From: Clavaria fumosa
Taxonomy: Eukaryota; Basidiomycota; Agaricomycetes; Agaricales; Clavariaceae
Length of the DNA stretch: 64,000 nucleotides
Direction of reading: 5' to 3'
Assembly: GCA_951802425.1 (NCBI GenBank)
Contig: OX637800.1
Coordinates: forward strand, 806,001 to 870,000
How positions within the stretch are numbered: the first letter of the stretch is position 1; every line of letters starts with the position of its first letter. Positions 52,447 to 64,000 of the stretch are shown here, piece after piece. A program made the translations under genes and the position numbers. Under the pieces are notes generated by a model. That model saw nothing but the letters and a program-made list of their open reading frames with translations, did no database searches and was not told the DNA's origin.

Positions 52447-52770
52447 GTCATTTCACATTTACTTCCCGGACTGGCTCACAGAGATCCCACCACATGCAAA
52501 AACTGTGGCTTCCATGGGCCAGGGTCCAAATCGATAAAACCACATTGATACGAGCAGGGACGCTGTTGCCACTCGCGGTCTTTGCCCTCACCTGCACGAA
52601 CCACCTCATTTCCACGCGGCCTCATTGCGTGCAATATCCCTTGGAATCGCGTGTAGGGATGGCTTGCAAGATGTCGACGTAGCCTTTGTTCTGGTGGCGA
52701 AAGGGCAGAAAGCTTCTGCAAAATGCACAGTCATTGAGTCAGTCAATCGTCCAAACGAAACGCATATTTT
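52440..52770. repeat. Duplicate of intergenic block 49262-49600
   Basis: Sequence from AGTTAGTCATTTCACATTTRCTTCCCGGACT onwards matches 49270-49600 with scattered changes and small deletions, including CCACATGCAAAAACTGTGG. It abuts the truncated GTPase fragment. Confidence 0.8.
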
Positions 52771-53430
52771 CATACTGTATAGGATCGGTTAACTCGTTCA
52801 GTTTGCAAACAGCTGTAAACAACCAGCTTCCTCTTGCCCTCCTTTTTCTGTCTCATCAACGGTTTACGAGTGGCCGAGGAGAATCCATTTGTATCTACTC
52901 ATGGCATACCTCCCTGTTTGCTGATTCGATGCCACATATATCGACCAACACCGTATCCATGATGCGCTTTGCGACGTTGTGCAAGTCCTCTTGTCGTAGC
53001 TCACGTTGCGCTTGACAGCATTGTCACATTGTGCATCGAATGGGCTACAGGTCGTTTTCGATGGTTCCTGCATCAGACAGGACGAATGGCAGCTTCAGAA
53101 GTAGAGCCGCCGCCGCATGTCAGACGCTTAACTCACGTGGAAGAGCGGGCGAGGCTACAAAGCCGCTGAGATAATCGTCGGACCCTGAACCACAAGGAGG
53201 GCGGACCTTTCACCCCTGATGTGCGGCGGTCCTTGACCGGTCTGACCGGTTAACCAAATGATCGATCAGGTTGCGATTGTGGCGCAAAAAGGTGCCGCGA
53301 TGTCTCCGCTCCACCACGTTTCTCTCCATTCAAAAACGGAGAATATACCCCGGCTGATGCCAAGATATGTTGGTGGGGTGATGATCTCAGATTGGATCTG
53401 AATGAATGTTTATAAACATCGGTAAAAATG
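52771..53430. other. Intergenic region, no gene recognised
   Basis: Short frames only. CTGACCGGTCTGACCGG-like short repeats occur near 53232-53250. Confidence 0.35.
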
Positions 53431-53439
53431 TTGTTGCTG

Positions 53440-53601
53440 AGTAGAGTCTGCAGATGGTCAGAGGTGCGCCGTGTTCCCAAGATTGCCCGTGACATTTTCC
53501 AGTACTTCTCAGACGCGGAAGACGAAAGCAAAGAGGTGTTCTTCTGGATACACCCCGACTGGCGGTTTGGGTCCATTGCGCAGGGAGACGAACGCACGTG
53601 A
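53440..53601 (+). pseudogene. Fragment of a DUF4238-like/kinase gene
   Basis: The plus strand encodes SEVRRVPKIARDIFQYFSDAEDESKE, matching SEMRRVPWATRDIFCDLADPED and SEARRIPRTTRDIFQDFSDVDD of the two complete genes downstream. The frame then runs into unrelated sequence and a stop. Only this part of exon 2 remains. Confidence 0.75.
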
Positions 53602-53808
53602 CAAATAACACCAACTTTTGCAGCAAACAAGCCCACTATTGTCACGTATGCGGTACATCGTTGATTGCAAAACGTCAAGGCGTTGACAGGGTTCGGTTGT
53701 GGAGTTGCGGGTCCGCGGTGAAAAAGGGCTTTTCGGAGAACTGGCGGTTTGGGTCCATTGCGCAGGGAGACGAACGCACGTGACAAATAACACCAACTAT
53801 TGCAGCAA
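53558..53808. repeat. 69-bp direct repeat, 182 bp apart
   Basis: The block ACTGGCGGTTTGGGTCCATT...CCAACTNTTGCAGCAA occurs at 53558-53626 and 53740-53808 with about two differences. It overlaps the end of the gene fragment. It looks like a local tandem duplication. Confidence 0.85.
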
Positions 53809-54092
53809 CGCGCCTTTCGCTCATCCACCCCTACGGATTTCATAGCCCGAGACTCACCGTTTTCCATCTCAATGTGGTCGATATCTGATGCCATATGTCT
53901 GCCTCCAAATCGAGGCAGTGGGGGCCCACTCTTCTTTAAAAACCTCACAGTTCACGCTTACAATGTCTGCGCCTTTCGCCATCAGTCAAGCACTCCAAAT
54001 CGTTACCTCCAGCGATAAAGACTCAGTTCTTACCCCGTTCGAAGCCTCCAATCTTGCCCTATCTCTAGCTTATCATTGCTATCTGTCTTCAT

Positions 54093-56927
54093 ATGAGCGA
54101 CATACCCTTCTATCTGCCGCCTTTCTTGCACAAGTTGTGGCTCTCGTACGTGTCCCCATCTTCGACCAAAGAACAAAGTTTCATGTAACTTTTCGCGATA
54201 TAGGCACACAAATGATGCTTGCTCACGAGACATCCGACGCATCCACACCTATGACATCTCTGCACATAGACTCTCAGAGATGCGCCGTGTCCCCTGGGCC
54301 ACTCGTGACATCTTCTGCGACCTCGCAGACCCGGAAGACAACTATAACGAGGCATCTCTCATTGCTCGCTCGCACCAACCTAGTCACCAAGAGGGGCAGG
54401 AGACGCCCGTCCGTGCGTCTTTGCATGCCGCAAACTCAGCCTGTCTCAGGCTTGAGCACGATGCAGAGGTCGTCCTGGACCGCATCCTCTCCCTCGTCAC
54501 TGTTGCTCCTCACGGTTCGCCATTGCAAGGCTCCCCATTGCAGGACGGTCTCCACAACTCCACAACAACGAGAACGACTGCGACTGCGGGGGCGGCTATG
54601 AGGGCCGTGACCACAACTACTACCACAAGCTTTGTGTTAAACGGACGCGACCTGGAAGTACTTCGTCGCTACTTTGTCTTTCTTCGTTTCAGGAACAGCA
54701 GCGTCTACGCTGAGATGGTGCGCAGGATGTCTAGTATGCATCATGGCGAGCAGAAGCAGCAGCCAGAGCCGGATGAAGGACAACAAGGTATGCAAGACGG
54801 CGAGCAGGACCCATGCTGGCCTTCAAGCGCACAAGAACAGAAACAGGCATTTTTGGCTGGGGCAGCTCATTTTCTGGGCTTGCACCAGGTGGAGAGGGCT
54901 GATCTGGGCAATACCGAGCTGCTGCGCCACTGTTGGCAGCTCTGCGACGCCCAAGTCTCGTTTGGGCTCGCGCCTCCTCGCGCTGAATATCTCCATACTG
55001 AGCAGCTGTTTGGGTCTGTGGACGACTCGAGGGTACACCATGATGATACGTGAGTTCGGTTATTTTTTGACTGTCCATACTTTTTAAAATGTTCACAGAT
55101 GCTTCCCTAGCGTTGCACACCGGCATTCCCCTAGTTTCTTTCTTCCAGTCTCGCCGGACACGGCATTATACATCTCCAGAGGCCTAGCAAACACGCCCGG
55201 GATAACGAACGGAACAGTTCTCATCAACTGTGTACATGAAGGTGCGGCGGAGGTGCATCTCCGCAATGCGGCGATGTTGCTGCGAGGAGGGAGCATCGGC
55301 TGTGGACGTAGTCGGGTGGTCTACTTCTCGTCATTGCGCGCAGCTGCAGAATCGCTCCGGTTGATTGGTGGTCGAAGCTCAGACGGGAATGAGAATAATT
55401 GGTGTCATCGGCTGAGGGAGCAGTGTCTTGAGAAGCACGCGCTTGAAGCAGCTGACAAGGTATTCGTGTTTAGTGGTGACAATGACGATGAAGAAGAAGA
55501 TGGCGAGCACAAGTGGGACGACATTGGAGAAGTAAATACTTGTCAGGTTGGTGTCCACTATCAACGACAACAAGGGCAAGAACTCGAAGGCAGTGGGACG
55601 GCTGCTCGCTTAGTGGTGAAAGACTTGACGGGCGAAGTGACGTTTCAGCTTGAACGAGGGCCGTGTGGATTCGGCTCTTTAGCTGATGTGTACAAGGGAG
55701 AGCTGACGCTCCCACATGGGGTTAATAGAGGGACGCATATAAGTGTGAGCGACGTGTTCTCTGCTTCTACTTCTCTGCTGAAGAGTCTCAATCCTTCAGG
55801 TGGCTGTAAAGTGCATGCGACGGCATGCGGCCCATAACCACATGAAGGTAGGCTTCTCGCACATTTCTTGCGGTTTACTTTTTTTTTCTCATGGTCACGC
55901 CCGCGCTTTGGTTGTTTCCAGTCGCTGAGAAACGAGGTGGCGGTGTGGCACACACTCCAACATCTTCACATTGCCCAGCTGTTTGGGGTCGTTCGACTGG
56001 AGAACGGGGGCAGAAATGGCACTGGCAATGTCTGGCTTGGGATGGTCAGCTCGTGGTGCGACAACGGCACCATTACTCAATATTTGGCCAATAATCCATC
56101 TGCAAATCGTCTTCGGCTTGTGCGTGCTTTCTCCCAGAGTCTCTACTAATTCATTGACATCCTACTGCACTGGTCAGTTGGTAGAAGTCGCCCTGGGCTG
56201 TTCCTACCTTCACAACTACTCACCGGTAGTTATTCATGGCGACCTGAAAGGCGTGAGTGTCTCTTGTGCCGCAAATAATATGACCTCTTATCTCCGCTGA
56301 AAATTTCAGTCGAACATCTTAGTAGACGCCGACGGGCGAGCGATTATCACTGACTTTGGACTATCAAGAGTAGTGGAAGAAGTTTCCTTGTCGGATGATC
56401 TCGAGGATGATGAGCAAAATATTCTTGAGCAGCGGCAAGCGCTCGTCCCGACATCATCCTCGCGGTCCACGGCAGCGGCGCGCTGGCTTGCTCCAGAACT
56501 GATGCGTGCTCTAGCACGTGATGGTCCCGTGCCTCTCGTCTCTACTGCAAGTGACGTGTATGCCTTTGGCTGCGTCTGTCTGGAGGTGAGGGAACATTTT
56601 CTTGTGTTGCCCTGCTTTGCCTTTGGGCAACACGAAATTGATTCGAGTGACTGACTGTCGAATTCATGCAATGCACAGGTTGTGACGGGCAACATGCCCT
56701 TCCCCCGGCTGCGCAATAACTGTGCAGTGATTGTTCATGTTCTCACTCGTGGTGCTAAGCCGTTCGTGTCTGGTAGAAGTGAACCGGCGGTACCAGGCCT
56801 CCCGCCCCGGGCGCAGCCCCAATTTTGGGCCCTGCTTGACCGCTGCTGGTCTGCGCAGCCGTCGATGCGGCCATCGATTGACGATGTGCTTCGTTTGTTG
56901 AGTCACTTACATGCCGCGTGTGCATGA
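54093..56927 (+). CDS. DUF4238-like N-terminal region fused to a protein kinase (paralogue 1)
   Basis: Eight exons: 54093-54145, 54204-55049, 55099-55744, 55800-55847, 55922-56119, 56178-56252, 56310-56585 and 56679-56927 (796 aa), all GT-AG and in phase. The start MSDIPFYLPPFLHKLWLS was chosen because the first intron is phase 2 in both paralogues; the longer frame from 53963 does not splice in phase. Residues 1-470 show features I associate with DUF4238 (PPFLHKLWLS, RRIHTYDIS--RLSEMRRVP, FVFLRFRNS, FFLPVSPDTALYIS, VHLRNAAMLL, VVYFSSLRAAAESL). Then a TKL-like kinase: glycine loop GPCGFGSLADVYKGEL, VAVK lysine, HGDLKGSN catalytic loop (HRD Arg replaced by Gly), DFGLSR and WLAPEL. Catalytic Lys and Asp are present, so activity is likely. 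Substrate unknown. Confidence 0.85.
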
Positions 56928-57552
56928 ACGGGCATTTCTGAATTTATTCTTGTCATGTTTATTTATCAGAGGGGTGCTCGGAAGATGCGGCTGAGTTGCA
57001 CGATTTAACGCCCATTCTTGTTCATGTTTCGCTTCTTCTCTTATAAGATACGATTTTGGCTTATGCAATCTTCTACTCAATGAAAGGGACAACTTTAACT
57101 GACGGGCAGGGTACAATCCAAGCCTGGGATCATCTTCGTTGAGGATTTGGCTGGCTGAGAGCGACCTTGACTTGTTCAATGGAAAATTAGGTCTGCGTCA
57201 GGAATCAAACTTCAAACCAGATGTGCGGCAGCAAACCCTGCTGGCCATGGTGCAATCCATCTGTTCCATACTGCTTTTAGACCAGAGTAAGTCAATCTAA
57301 AAAAATGAAGAGCAGCCCAAGTCAAACAGGGTGACCACCAACCCACCACATACGTATACAAGCTCGCCCTGCTCACGGCAGTACCGGTCCGATCAATAGA
57401 AGAAGAAAAAATGGCAGAACGAGAAGACAAACGAACAGACAAAGGATGACCATGCGCACTCATTCTGGTCGATTTCATCTTCGACTGAAATGTGCATGTC
57501 CGGCGACGACGACGACGATGATGGCGATGGCCAATCACTATAAGAACGGGCT
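56928..57552. other. Intergenic region, no gene recognised
   Basis: The 3' flank of the first kinase gene. Frames on the minus strand (for example 57212-57538) have no known motif. Confidence 0.35.
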
Positions 57553-57747
57553 ATGCGGCATCGCTGGCTCCTCTTCCTCCAAATCATTTTGACCCTCGTC
57601 CTCGGATTCATCATCACCTCTGCTGTAGCTGCAATAAGGTGCCAGTGGGCCTACATGGCTGGAAGGGAGGTAGCAAGGGGGGAGAAGGCAGCTGAGCACA
57701 TGGAGATGGAAGCCAGTGCACAGCCATCGGTTAGCTCCCTGCTGTGA
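57553..57747 (+). CDS. Possible small single-pass membrane protein
   Basis: 64 aa starting MRHRWLLFLQIILTLVLGFIITSAV, one clear membrane helix or signal anchor, then a polar tail. Part of the 3' end (GGAGATGGAAGCCAGTGC...CCATCGGTTAGCTCCC) recurs in diverged form at 58400-58440, so the sequence belongs to a small repeat. An overlapping minus-strand frame (57538-57852) is also open. It may not be a gene. Confidence 0.25.
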   Translation: MRHRWLLFLQIILTLVLGFIITSAVAAIRCQWAYMAGREVARGEKAAEHMEMEASAQPSVSSLL

Positions 57748-59909
57748 TGAAATCGAGATATCTGTCAGGCATACCCAACAAGACAACAAGACGCCCATGA
57801 CGCAAGCGTCATGTTCTCCGATGATTTGCATGACGTGGTAAGCGAAGGACAAAATAAGGGCAGTTCCACGTACATGGATCCTGAGGCCTGAGGGAACGCA
57901 CCGAGGTCGTAAACGACCCTTTCGTTCGGAAATTTGGGGAAGAATTGATAGGTCACGTTAAGGTCGCAATAAGCGCCGAGCTCTTCAGGGCTTCAGGCAT
58001 GTGGTGTGTTTTGATCAGCACTCGTTTCTGATAGAACTCTATTAAAACCTGTTTCCCGTGCTTCACGGTGCTTGGGGTGTGTTTGTGCATCGACTGCGTT
58101 GGGTCCCTTCGCCTATCAATTCGCTAATGAAGATATATGTGATTGACTCCGAGCCGTGGCCTCTTATAACCCCGTGTAGCAGAGGGTATGCACTGGAGGG
58201 AAAAGATGCTAGAAACTGGGTAGATCACGCTGATCGAATATCAAATATGCTCCCAAAATGGTAATATCGTTACGTTAGGCTGCAAGGTTACGTCGGGGAC
58301 ATAGAGTTCAATGTAGCTATGATGGCGGATATGGAGAGTCTCCTCTGCCGCCGCCCTCCGTGTGCTCACCGCGTGCGGTATGGGAGAGGGGTAGGCGGCT
58401 GCTCTGGAGATAGAAGCTGGTGCGGCCATCGGTTAGTTCCCCCTTGTCGTTAGCCTCCTTCTCGAATTTCTTGGTATGGGGTATTCCTAGCAGATGTTCT
58501 AGTTCCAGCTAAACTAGGTGCGAGGGGCAAAGGGGGAGGGACTACGGTCCGTCACGACGACAATGATGGGTTCAGTCAGTCCCAGCTAAGTACGGCCAGC
58601 AGAAATACAGACAATGTGACGGGCGACGATGCGAACAGCAGTGGAAAGAAATGTGGTAACGGGGAAGGAGAGAGAAAAGAAACACGCATGCGGAAGAACA
58701 CAGTGGAGAATGGGATCGACACAGAGGGGAACAGAACTTGCACAGGGGGAAAAAAACGCTAGCCTCGTCGCTGACTAGGCCTTAGCTTTGTGTCTTTGAG
58801 CGCCAGTGTTTTGCCCAAACTGCGTTTTTGAGGGCACCTTGTGTCTGGGCTACGTCCTTGTGTCTGGGCTACGTCCTTGTGTACCTGTCTTACCTATCTA
58901 GCCAAATTTAGACCCAGAACTCTCCTGGCATCAGCGAAGATCGCCGTTTTACTTGCTTTTGCCTGCCCTTGACACCTCGAGGTGCTGCATACCAGTGAGT
59001 CTGACAGTTTAGCCGAGCCATCGTGCAGATGAGAATTGAAGGTCCTGCGTGGTGGTCTATTTCAGGGCGACGATGGAACGAGTATCAATGAGGCACGCGC
59101 CCGAAATAATCCCGAATCCCCACTGAGTACTTTTCGTCGTCATTTAGCGCTGTATGGTTACGAAGGCACAGGGATAGTACCCCGCCTTATGGTAATTTTC
59201 CGCAGCTCGTGGGTGATGAAAGAGATTTGGGTTCAGCACTACCATAGGAGAATGCAATTTCATACCATTACAGGAGTGCACGCAGTAAACCCCAATGAAA
59301 TAAATTAAAAAGACAACACCCATCAGGTACTCTGTCAAGAAGATGATCAATCAATCTCAGAATGTTGCAGCGAAGTGATCGTTTCCGTCGGCTGATGGTT
59401 TAGATGACGATCAACGTGCGAGTCGACGGTGAAGAGCGCTTTTATCGATGAATTCGTAGACATGTCCGCCTAACCAAAAATTGAAGATTCATTTCCTCTC
59501 TGCCATAGCTCAGAGCCAGAAGAATTGAATTGTGCCGTTACAGTCAAAGGGGGTAGAGAACGGGAAAAGGCGCGCGACGGCGTGCTTATTCACCGTGGCT
59601 GTGTTGCCTGAGCTCACATCTCAGCCCGAAGCCCGGCGGCATCGCGGTACAACGCTGATCGCAGAAGTGAATAGAACGATGCAATTCCGTGAGGACCAGC
59701 TAGCGCGAGGTGATGTGTTTCTGAGGCGATGGCCGTTGGGCGAGGCGCCTTTCTGTTTCCTTTCTCCATGCGGTCAATGCCTAATATCAAGTCTGCCTCT
59801 AACATGAGGAACACTAAACCCTCAATACTATAAAAGAACTGCTCATGACTCACTTGAACCTCCAACCCTACTACTCTGTCTCTAGCTTCTCGTTGCTCTC
59901 TTTCTTCAT
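57748..59909. other. Long stretch without a recognisable gene
   Basis: Contains a short tandem copy of CTTGTGTCTGGGCTACGTC (about 58838-58875) and a diverged copy of the end of the 57553 frame at 58400-58440. The frame at 59036-59308 has no motif. The last 100 bp presumably hold the promoter of the second kinase gene. Confidence 0.35.
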
Positions 59910-62802
59910 ATGAGCGACATACCCTCTTATCAGCCGTCTTTCCTACACAATCTATGGCTCTCGTGCGTCTGTCCACCTCTTCGATTAAAGAGTACAACTA
60001 TATATTTCTTTTTAGCGATGATAGGCGGACACCGGGTGCTGATGCATGGGACCACCAACGCATCCACATGTACGATGTCTCAGCGGATAGACTCTCAGAG
60101 GCGCGTCGTATTCCAAGGACTACCCGTGATATCTTCCAAGACTTCTCAGACGTGGACGACAACGGCGAAGAGACATGCCTCAGGCCTTTCTCACATCAAC
60201 AGAGTGATGGAGAGGAAGAGACACCCTTCCATGCGTCTTCACGCGCTGCAAACGTAGCTTTTCACAGCCTTGAGCGGGACGTAGAGGTCATTCTGGACCG
60301 CATTCTTCTCCTCGTCACTTCTACCACCCCTGGTTCGCGTGCGCAGGACTATTTCTGCAATGCCACAACTACGACCGCGAATACAGCTTTGACGACGTCC
60401 ACGAGCACCACGGCTGTGGTCTCGACGATTCCGACTGCGACCTGCTTTGAGATGAGCAAACATGATTTGGACGTACTCTGTCGATACTTTGTCTTTCTGC
60501 ACTTCAGAAACGGCGGCGCCTACGCCAAAATGGTGCACAGGATGTTCAATGCACGTAGTGGCGAACAGACGCAGCGGTCCGAGCCGGAACAAGGACAACA
60601 ACGACTGCAAGACCTTGGGCGAGAGCCGTGCTTGAGCGCACGAGTGTCTGAGCAGATCTTTTTGGCCGGGGCAGCCCATTTTCTGGGTTTGCACCCAATC
60701 GAGACGCCTTACTTGGGCAACACAGAGCTGCTGAAAAACTGCTGGCGGCTGTGCGACGCTCAAGTCTCGATTGGGCTGGCACCTGCTCAAGCTGAGTATA
60801 TTCATACCGAACAGCTGTTTGGGTCTCTGGACGACGCAAGGGACGAAGATGAAGTACACCGTAGCAATATGTGAGTTGACTATTTTTAACCGTTCCTCCT
60901 TTTTAAGTGTTTAAGTGTTTACAGATGCTCCTCTGGTGTCGAAAGCCGGTGTCACTCGAGTTTTTTCTTTCCCATCTCGCCAAAGACGGCGCTGTACATA
61001 CGTGGAGGCCTAGCAAATGCACTTGGAAAGTCGAATGGAACTGTTCTTATCGACTGCGTACACGAAGATGTGGCAAAGGTGCATCTCCGCAATGCGGCAA
61101 TGTCGCTACGTGCCGGAAGCATCGACGGCGGGCGCACTCGGGTGGTCTATTTCTCGTCATTACGCGCAACTGCAGAATCTCTCGCGTCGATCGGGTGTCA
61201 ACGCCCAAATGGCGAGCGTGGCGATGGTGATAACGATAATCGTTGGTGTGACCGGCTAAGGGAGCGTTGTCTTGAGAAGCAAGCACGGGAAGCGGCTGCC
61301 AAGAGGTTTATCTTTCGTGCCGGTCATGACGACGAAGAAGACGGCAAACCTAATATGGATGACAAGAACGTGGGTAGCGGTCAAGCTGGTGGCTGCCATC
61401 GACGAGGAGGAGAGGAAGGACTAGGAAGCGCTGGGCGTGCTCATTTCATGGTGAACGACTTGACGGACCAAGTAACGTTTCAGCCCAAGCGAGGGCCCTG
61501 TGGATACGGCTCTTTGTCAGACGTGTACAAAGGGGAGCTGACGCCTCCACTTGGTGTTGCCGAGGGAATGCCTGTACGAGTGAGTGATGCCCTCTATTTC
61601 CCCCCTTCTCGACTAAAGTGTTTAAACGCTTGTTTTGCGACATGGCTGCTCAGATTGTTGTAAAATGCATGCGCCGACATGCGGTTGACAGTCACATGGG
61701 GGTATGTTTCTCTGTTAGGCTACTCCTTTTGTCGTACCTTCTTCTGGTGGACTTAGCCGCGCCGTCGTTCTTTTCAGCTGCTGAGAGACGAAGTGGCGGT
61801 ATGGCACACACTCCAGCATCGTCACATCGCCCAGCTGTTTGGGATCATCCGACTGGAGAATGGGGACGGGAGTGGCACTGGCAAGGCCTGGCTTGGGATG
61901 GTTAGCCTGTGGTGCGAGAATGGGACGATCCTCCAGTACTTAGTCAACCACCCATTTGCGGATCGTCTGAGGCTGGTGTGTACACTCTCTGACGGTCTCT
62001 GCCGATTTACTGATACCTTTCTGCGCTGGTCAGTTGATAGAAGTCGCCATGGGCTGCTCCTACTTGCATAATTATTTACCTGTAGTTATTCACGGCGACC
62101 TGAAATGCGTAAGTTCTTCTTATGTCCCAAATAATTCGTCATCTTACCTTCTCTTCAACTTTATTAGTCAAACATCTTGGTTGATGCTGACGGGAGAGCA
62201 ATCATCACCGATTTTGGGCGGTCGAGGGTGATACAAGAAGTCTCCTGCTCAGACCATCGCTTCTGCAAAGATGACCAGCAGAACCGCCTCCAGCAGCAGC
62301 AAATGGCTGTCTCGACACCATCTTCATTGCAGTCTTCCACCGCGGCGCGGTGGCTTGCCCCGGAACTCATACACGAGGAGGCATCATGTGATCATGCGCC
62401 TCCCATCTCAACCGCAAGTGACGTGTACTCCTTTGGCTGTGTCTGTCTAGAGGTGAGAGCATTTCTCGTTCGCGCCACGTCGCCTTTGGGCAACATGAGA
62501 TCGCCTCGGCTGATCGAGTCGAAATGATTTTCCCAACGCATCACTGACAGGTCGCGACGGGCGAGGCGCCTTTTCCCCAGCAACGCAGCAACTGTGCAGT
62601 GGTCTTCCACGTGCTCACGCACGGCACCAAGCCGTCCGCGTCTGGCAGCAGCGAGCGGGCGAGGCCACTGGCAGGCATCCCGCCCCGGGCGGGATCCGAG
62701 TTCTGGGCTCTACTTGACCGGTGCTGGTCCGCGCAGCCGATGCGCCCGTCGATGGATGTTGTCGTTCGCGTGTTGAGTCGCTTGCATAATACGTGTTCTT
62801 GA
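59910..62802 (+). CDS. DUF4238-like N-terminal region fused to a protein kinase (paralogue 2)
   Basis: Eight exons with the same order and phases as the upstream paralogue: 59910-59962, 60025-60870, 60925-61579, 61654-61701, 61778-61975, 62034-62108, 62168-62452 and 62551-62802 (803 aa). Exons 1, 2, 4, 5 and 6 have identical lengths in the two genes. N-terminal motifs are SFLHNLWLS, QRIHMYDVSADRLSEARRIP, CRYFVFLHFRNG, FFFPISPKTALYIRGG and VHLRNAAMSL. Kinase motifs are GPCGYGSLSDVYKGEL, IVVKCMRRH (lysine kept), HGDLKCSN (Gly in HRD, Cys after Lys), DFGRSR (Leu after DFG replaced by Arg) and WLAPEL. The DFG+1 and catalytic-loop changes hint at altered regulation. The pair arose by tandem duplication with about 3 kb between. 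Confidence 0.85.
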
Positions 62803-64000
62803 TACATGCGTTGTTTGTTACGAGGGAAGCCCTGCCCCTGGATTACTTTAGGCATTTCTTTTCCCTTCTATGTGACCTCTTATCTTTCTTTCCTATTTAG
62901 GTATGGTCTCACGGTGACTCGAAAAAAGGCTTAGACCAACAGGTACACCCAGGATTCATACCCTGCACGATGTTCACGAGTGTATCAGTCTGTTCCTGCG
63001 CTTTAAATTCTATAGTTAACAAATGGTGAAGGCGCTCACATTCCTTGCCACCATGCCGCCTGTGACACGTGACCCCCCTGCCCCGATATTGTTGATCGAT
63101 TGACAATCCAGGCACACTGATCGCAAATTGTTTCCGGCATTGGACTTTTGTTGCGAGGCGATAATCACGGATGCAGTTGCAATAAGCAAACAGAGCACGG
63201 ATGAGAGTAGGATGTCGTTCAACGAGATATGAGGACAAGCATGCAATGGCTCAACAACTACTTCTGTCAGGGGGGTAATATAAAAACTTAAAAAACACAC
63301 GCCATTGAGGTTCGAGAAGATCTTGTATCCGCTCTTCCTGCGAATGTACCTGGCTGTCCCCACACCGGGCCCGGGCTCGGCGGACGGGTGTGGGGTCAGA
63401 CTGGGGTGGGTGGGGTATGGGCTTGGTTTTTGTCATAGGCATGTGCATGGGGACGGGCATGGGAGGCAGGGGGGTGATTATTCGGCCACCGCTGCTGGTG
63501 GCGTCCAAGAGGAAGGCAGCTTCTAAAACTTCTCGTACGGAGAAGATAAGCAGAGTCAGCGCCCCAGACCACAACGACGCACAGGCGCTGCAGCAAGGTG
63601 GAAGACAAAGAACAATGTGAGGCAAAGCTGAAGAAGGTGACAGCCAGACCGTGTCGTCGGCATGTGCGCTGGTCCTGACAAGAATGATGTGTGCGGGGGG
63701 GGGGGGGGGGGTTATAAGCGCTAGCTTCATGCCGTTGGTTTTCATTCCAATCTGGTGTTCACCATTCTGCTGCCCCGGATAAGACTGGATGAAGGAAATT
63801 AGAAGATCATTTGATTACAAGAGAGGTATGGCGAACACACCAGGCGAACACACCATTGCGCGTCGGAAACAACCTAAACCCGAACCTCGACGTTGTTGTA
63901 GTCATTATCTGAGAAGAAGCGGGCTTCTGAGCCCTGATCTCCGAGGGTGTCGTATATATGCGAGTGTTGATGGTCCCACGAGGGGCAAGCGCCGCCTGTC
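62803..64000. other. Terminal region without assignable gene
   Basis: Frames at 63251-63745 (minus) and 63390-63620 (plus) are Pro- or Gly-rich and resemble no family I know. A G homopolymer of about 18 nt lies at about 63694-63711 and could be a site of sequencing uncertainty. A short direct repeat of GGCGAACACACCA occurs near 63830-63855. Confidence 0.35.

Noticed and set aside
53963..54201. Longer start MSAPFAISQALQ for the first DUF4238-like/kinase gene
   Set aside because: That frame meets the first intron in phase 0, while exon 2 needs phase 2. The ATG at 54093 fits, and the paralogue uses the same position.
59036..59308. 90-codon plus-strand frame
   Set aside because: No motif, no neighbours in phase and ordinary length for chance.
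63694..63711. G homopolymer as a functional G-quadruplex
   Set aside because: A single long G run is more likely a simple repeat or sequencing artefact; nothing nearby supports function.

Overview
The window reads as a repeat-rich accessory region of a basidiomycete (probably Agaricomycetes) nuclear genome. The evidence is many short GT-AG introns of about 49-65 nt, a class I hydrophobin, Ty3/Gypsy chromoviruses with chromodomains, NB-ARC/TPR proteins, a Crinkler header domain and DUF4238-like/kinase fusions. I saw no tRNA, rRNA or CRISPR. The species cannot be fixed from the sequence.

Layout. 1-4.4 kb: a decayed minus-strand Gypsy element carrying a nested solo LTR, then a plus-strand Gypsy fragment and another LTR. 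4.4-8.3 kb: a minus-strand NB-ARC/TPR (fungal NLR-like) gene with 17 near-identical TPR units, cut at its 3' end by that LTR. 8.8-16.0 kb: a decayed minus-strand chromovirus with an antisense Cys-rich ORF between pol and the 3' LTR. 16.1-20.2 kb: an LTR and a plus-strand chromovirus carrying a hAT-type MITE with a perfect 8-bp target duplication. 20.2-22.7 kb: TCAAGAC-rich repeats, palindromes and GC-rich minisatellites. 23.8-24.7 kb: a six-exon hydrophobin. 27.1-27.7 kb: a small membrane protein. 30.5-34.4 kb: a second, intact NB-ARC/TPR gene.

36.3-52.5 kb is a cluster of P-loop GTPase genes of one family: nine genes or gene pieces, including one with two G domains, one decayed copy and one broken 5' fragment. 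One member (49742-51644) joins in phase to a Crinkler (CRN) N-terminal header through two small linker exons, giving a predicted Crinkler-GTPase fusion. A multi-pass membrane protein gene (44664-46136) sits inside the cluster. 53.4-62.8 kb holds two tandem eight-exon genes with a DUF4238-like N-terminal half and a C-terminal protein kinase, plus a fragment of a third. The last 1.2 kb has nothing I can assign.

Together the NLR-like proteins, GTPases, Crinkler header and kinases look like an expanded signalling, non-self-recognition or effector repertoire in a transposon-rich region. The exon models were made by hand from splice signals, reading phase and comparison of paralogues inside the window. 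Domain names come from motif recognition, not from database searches.
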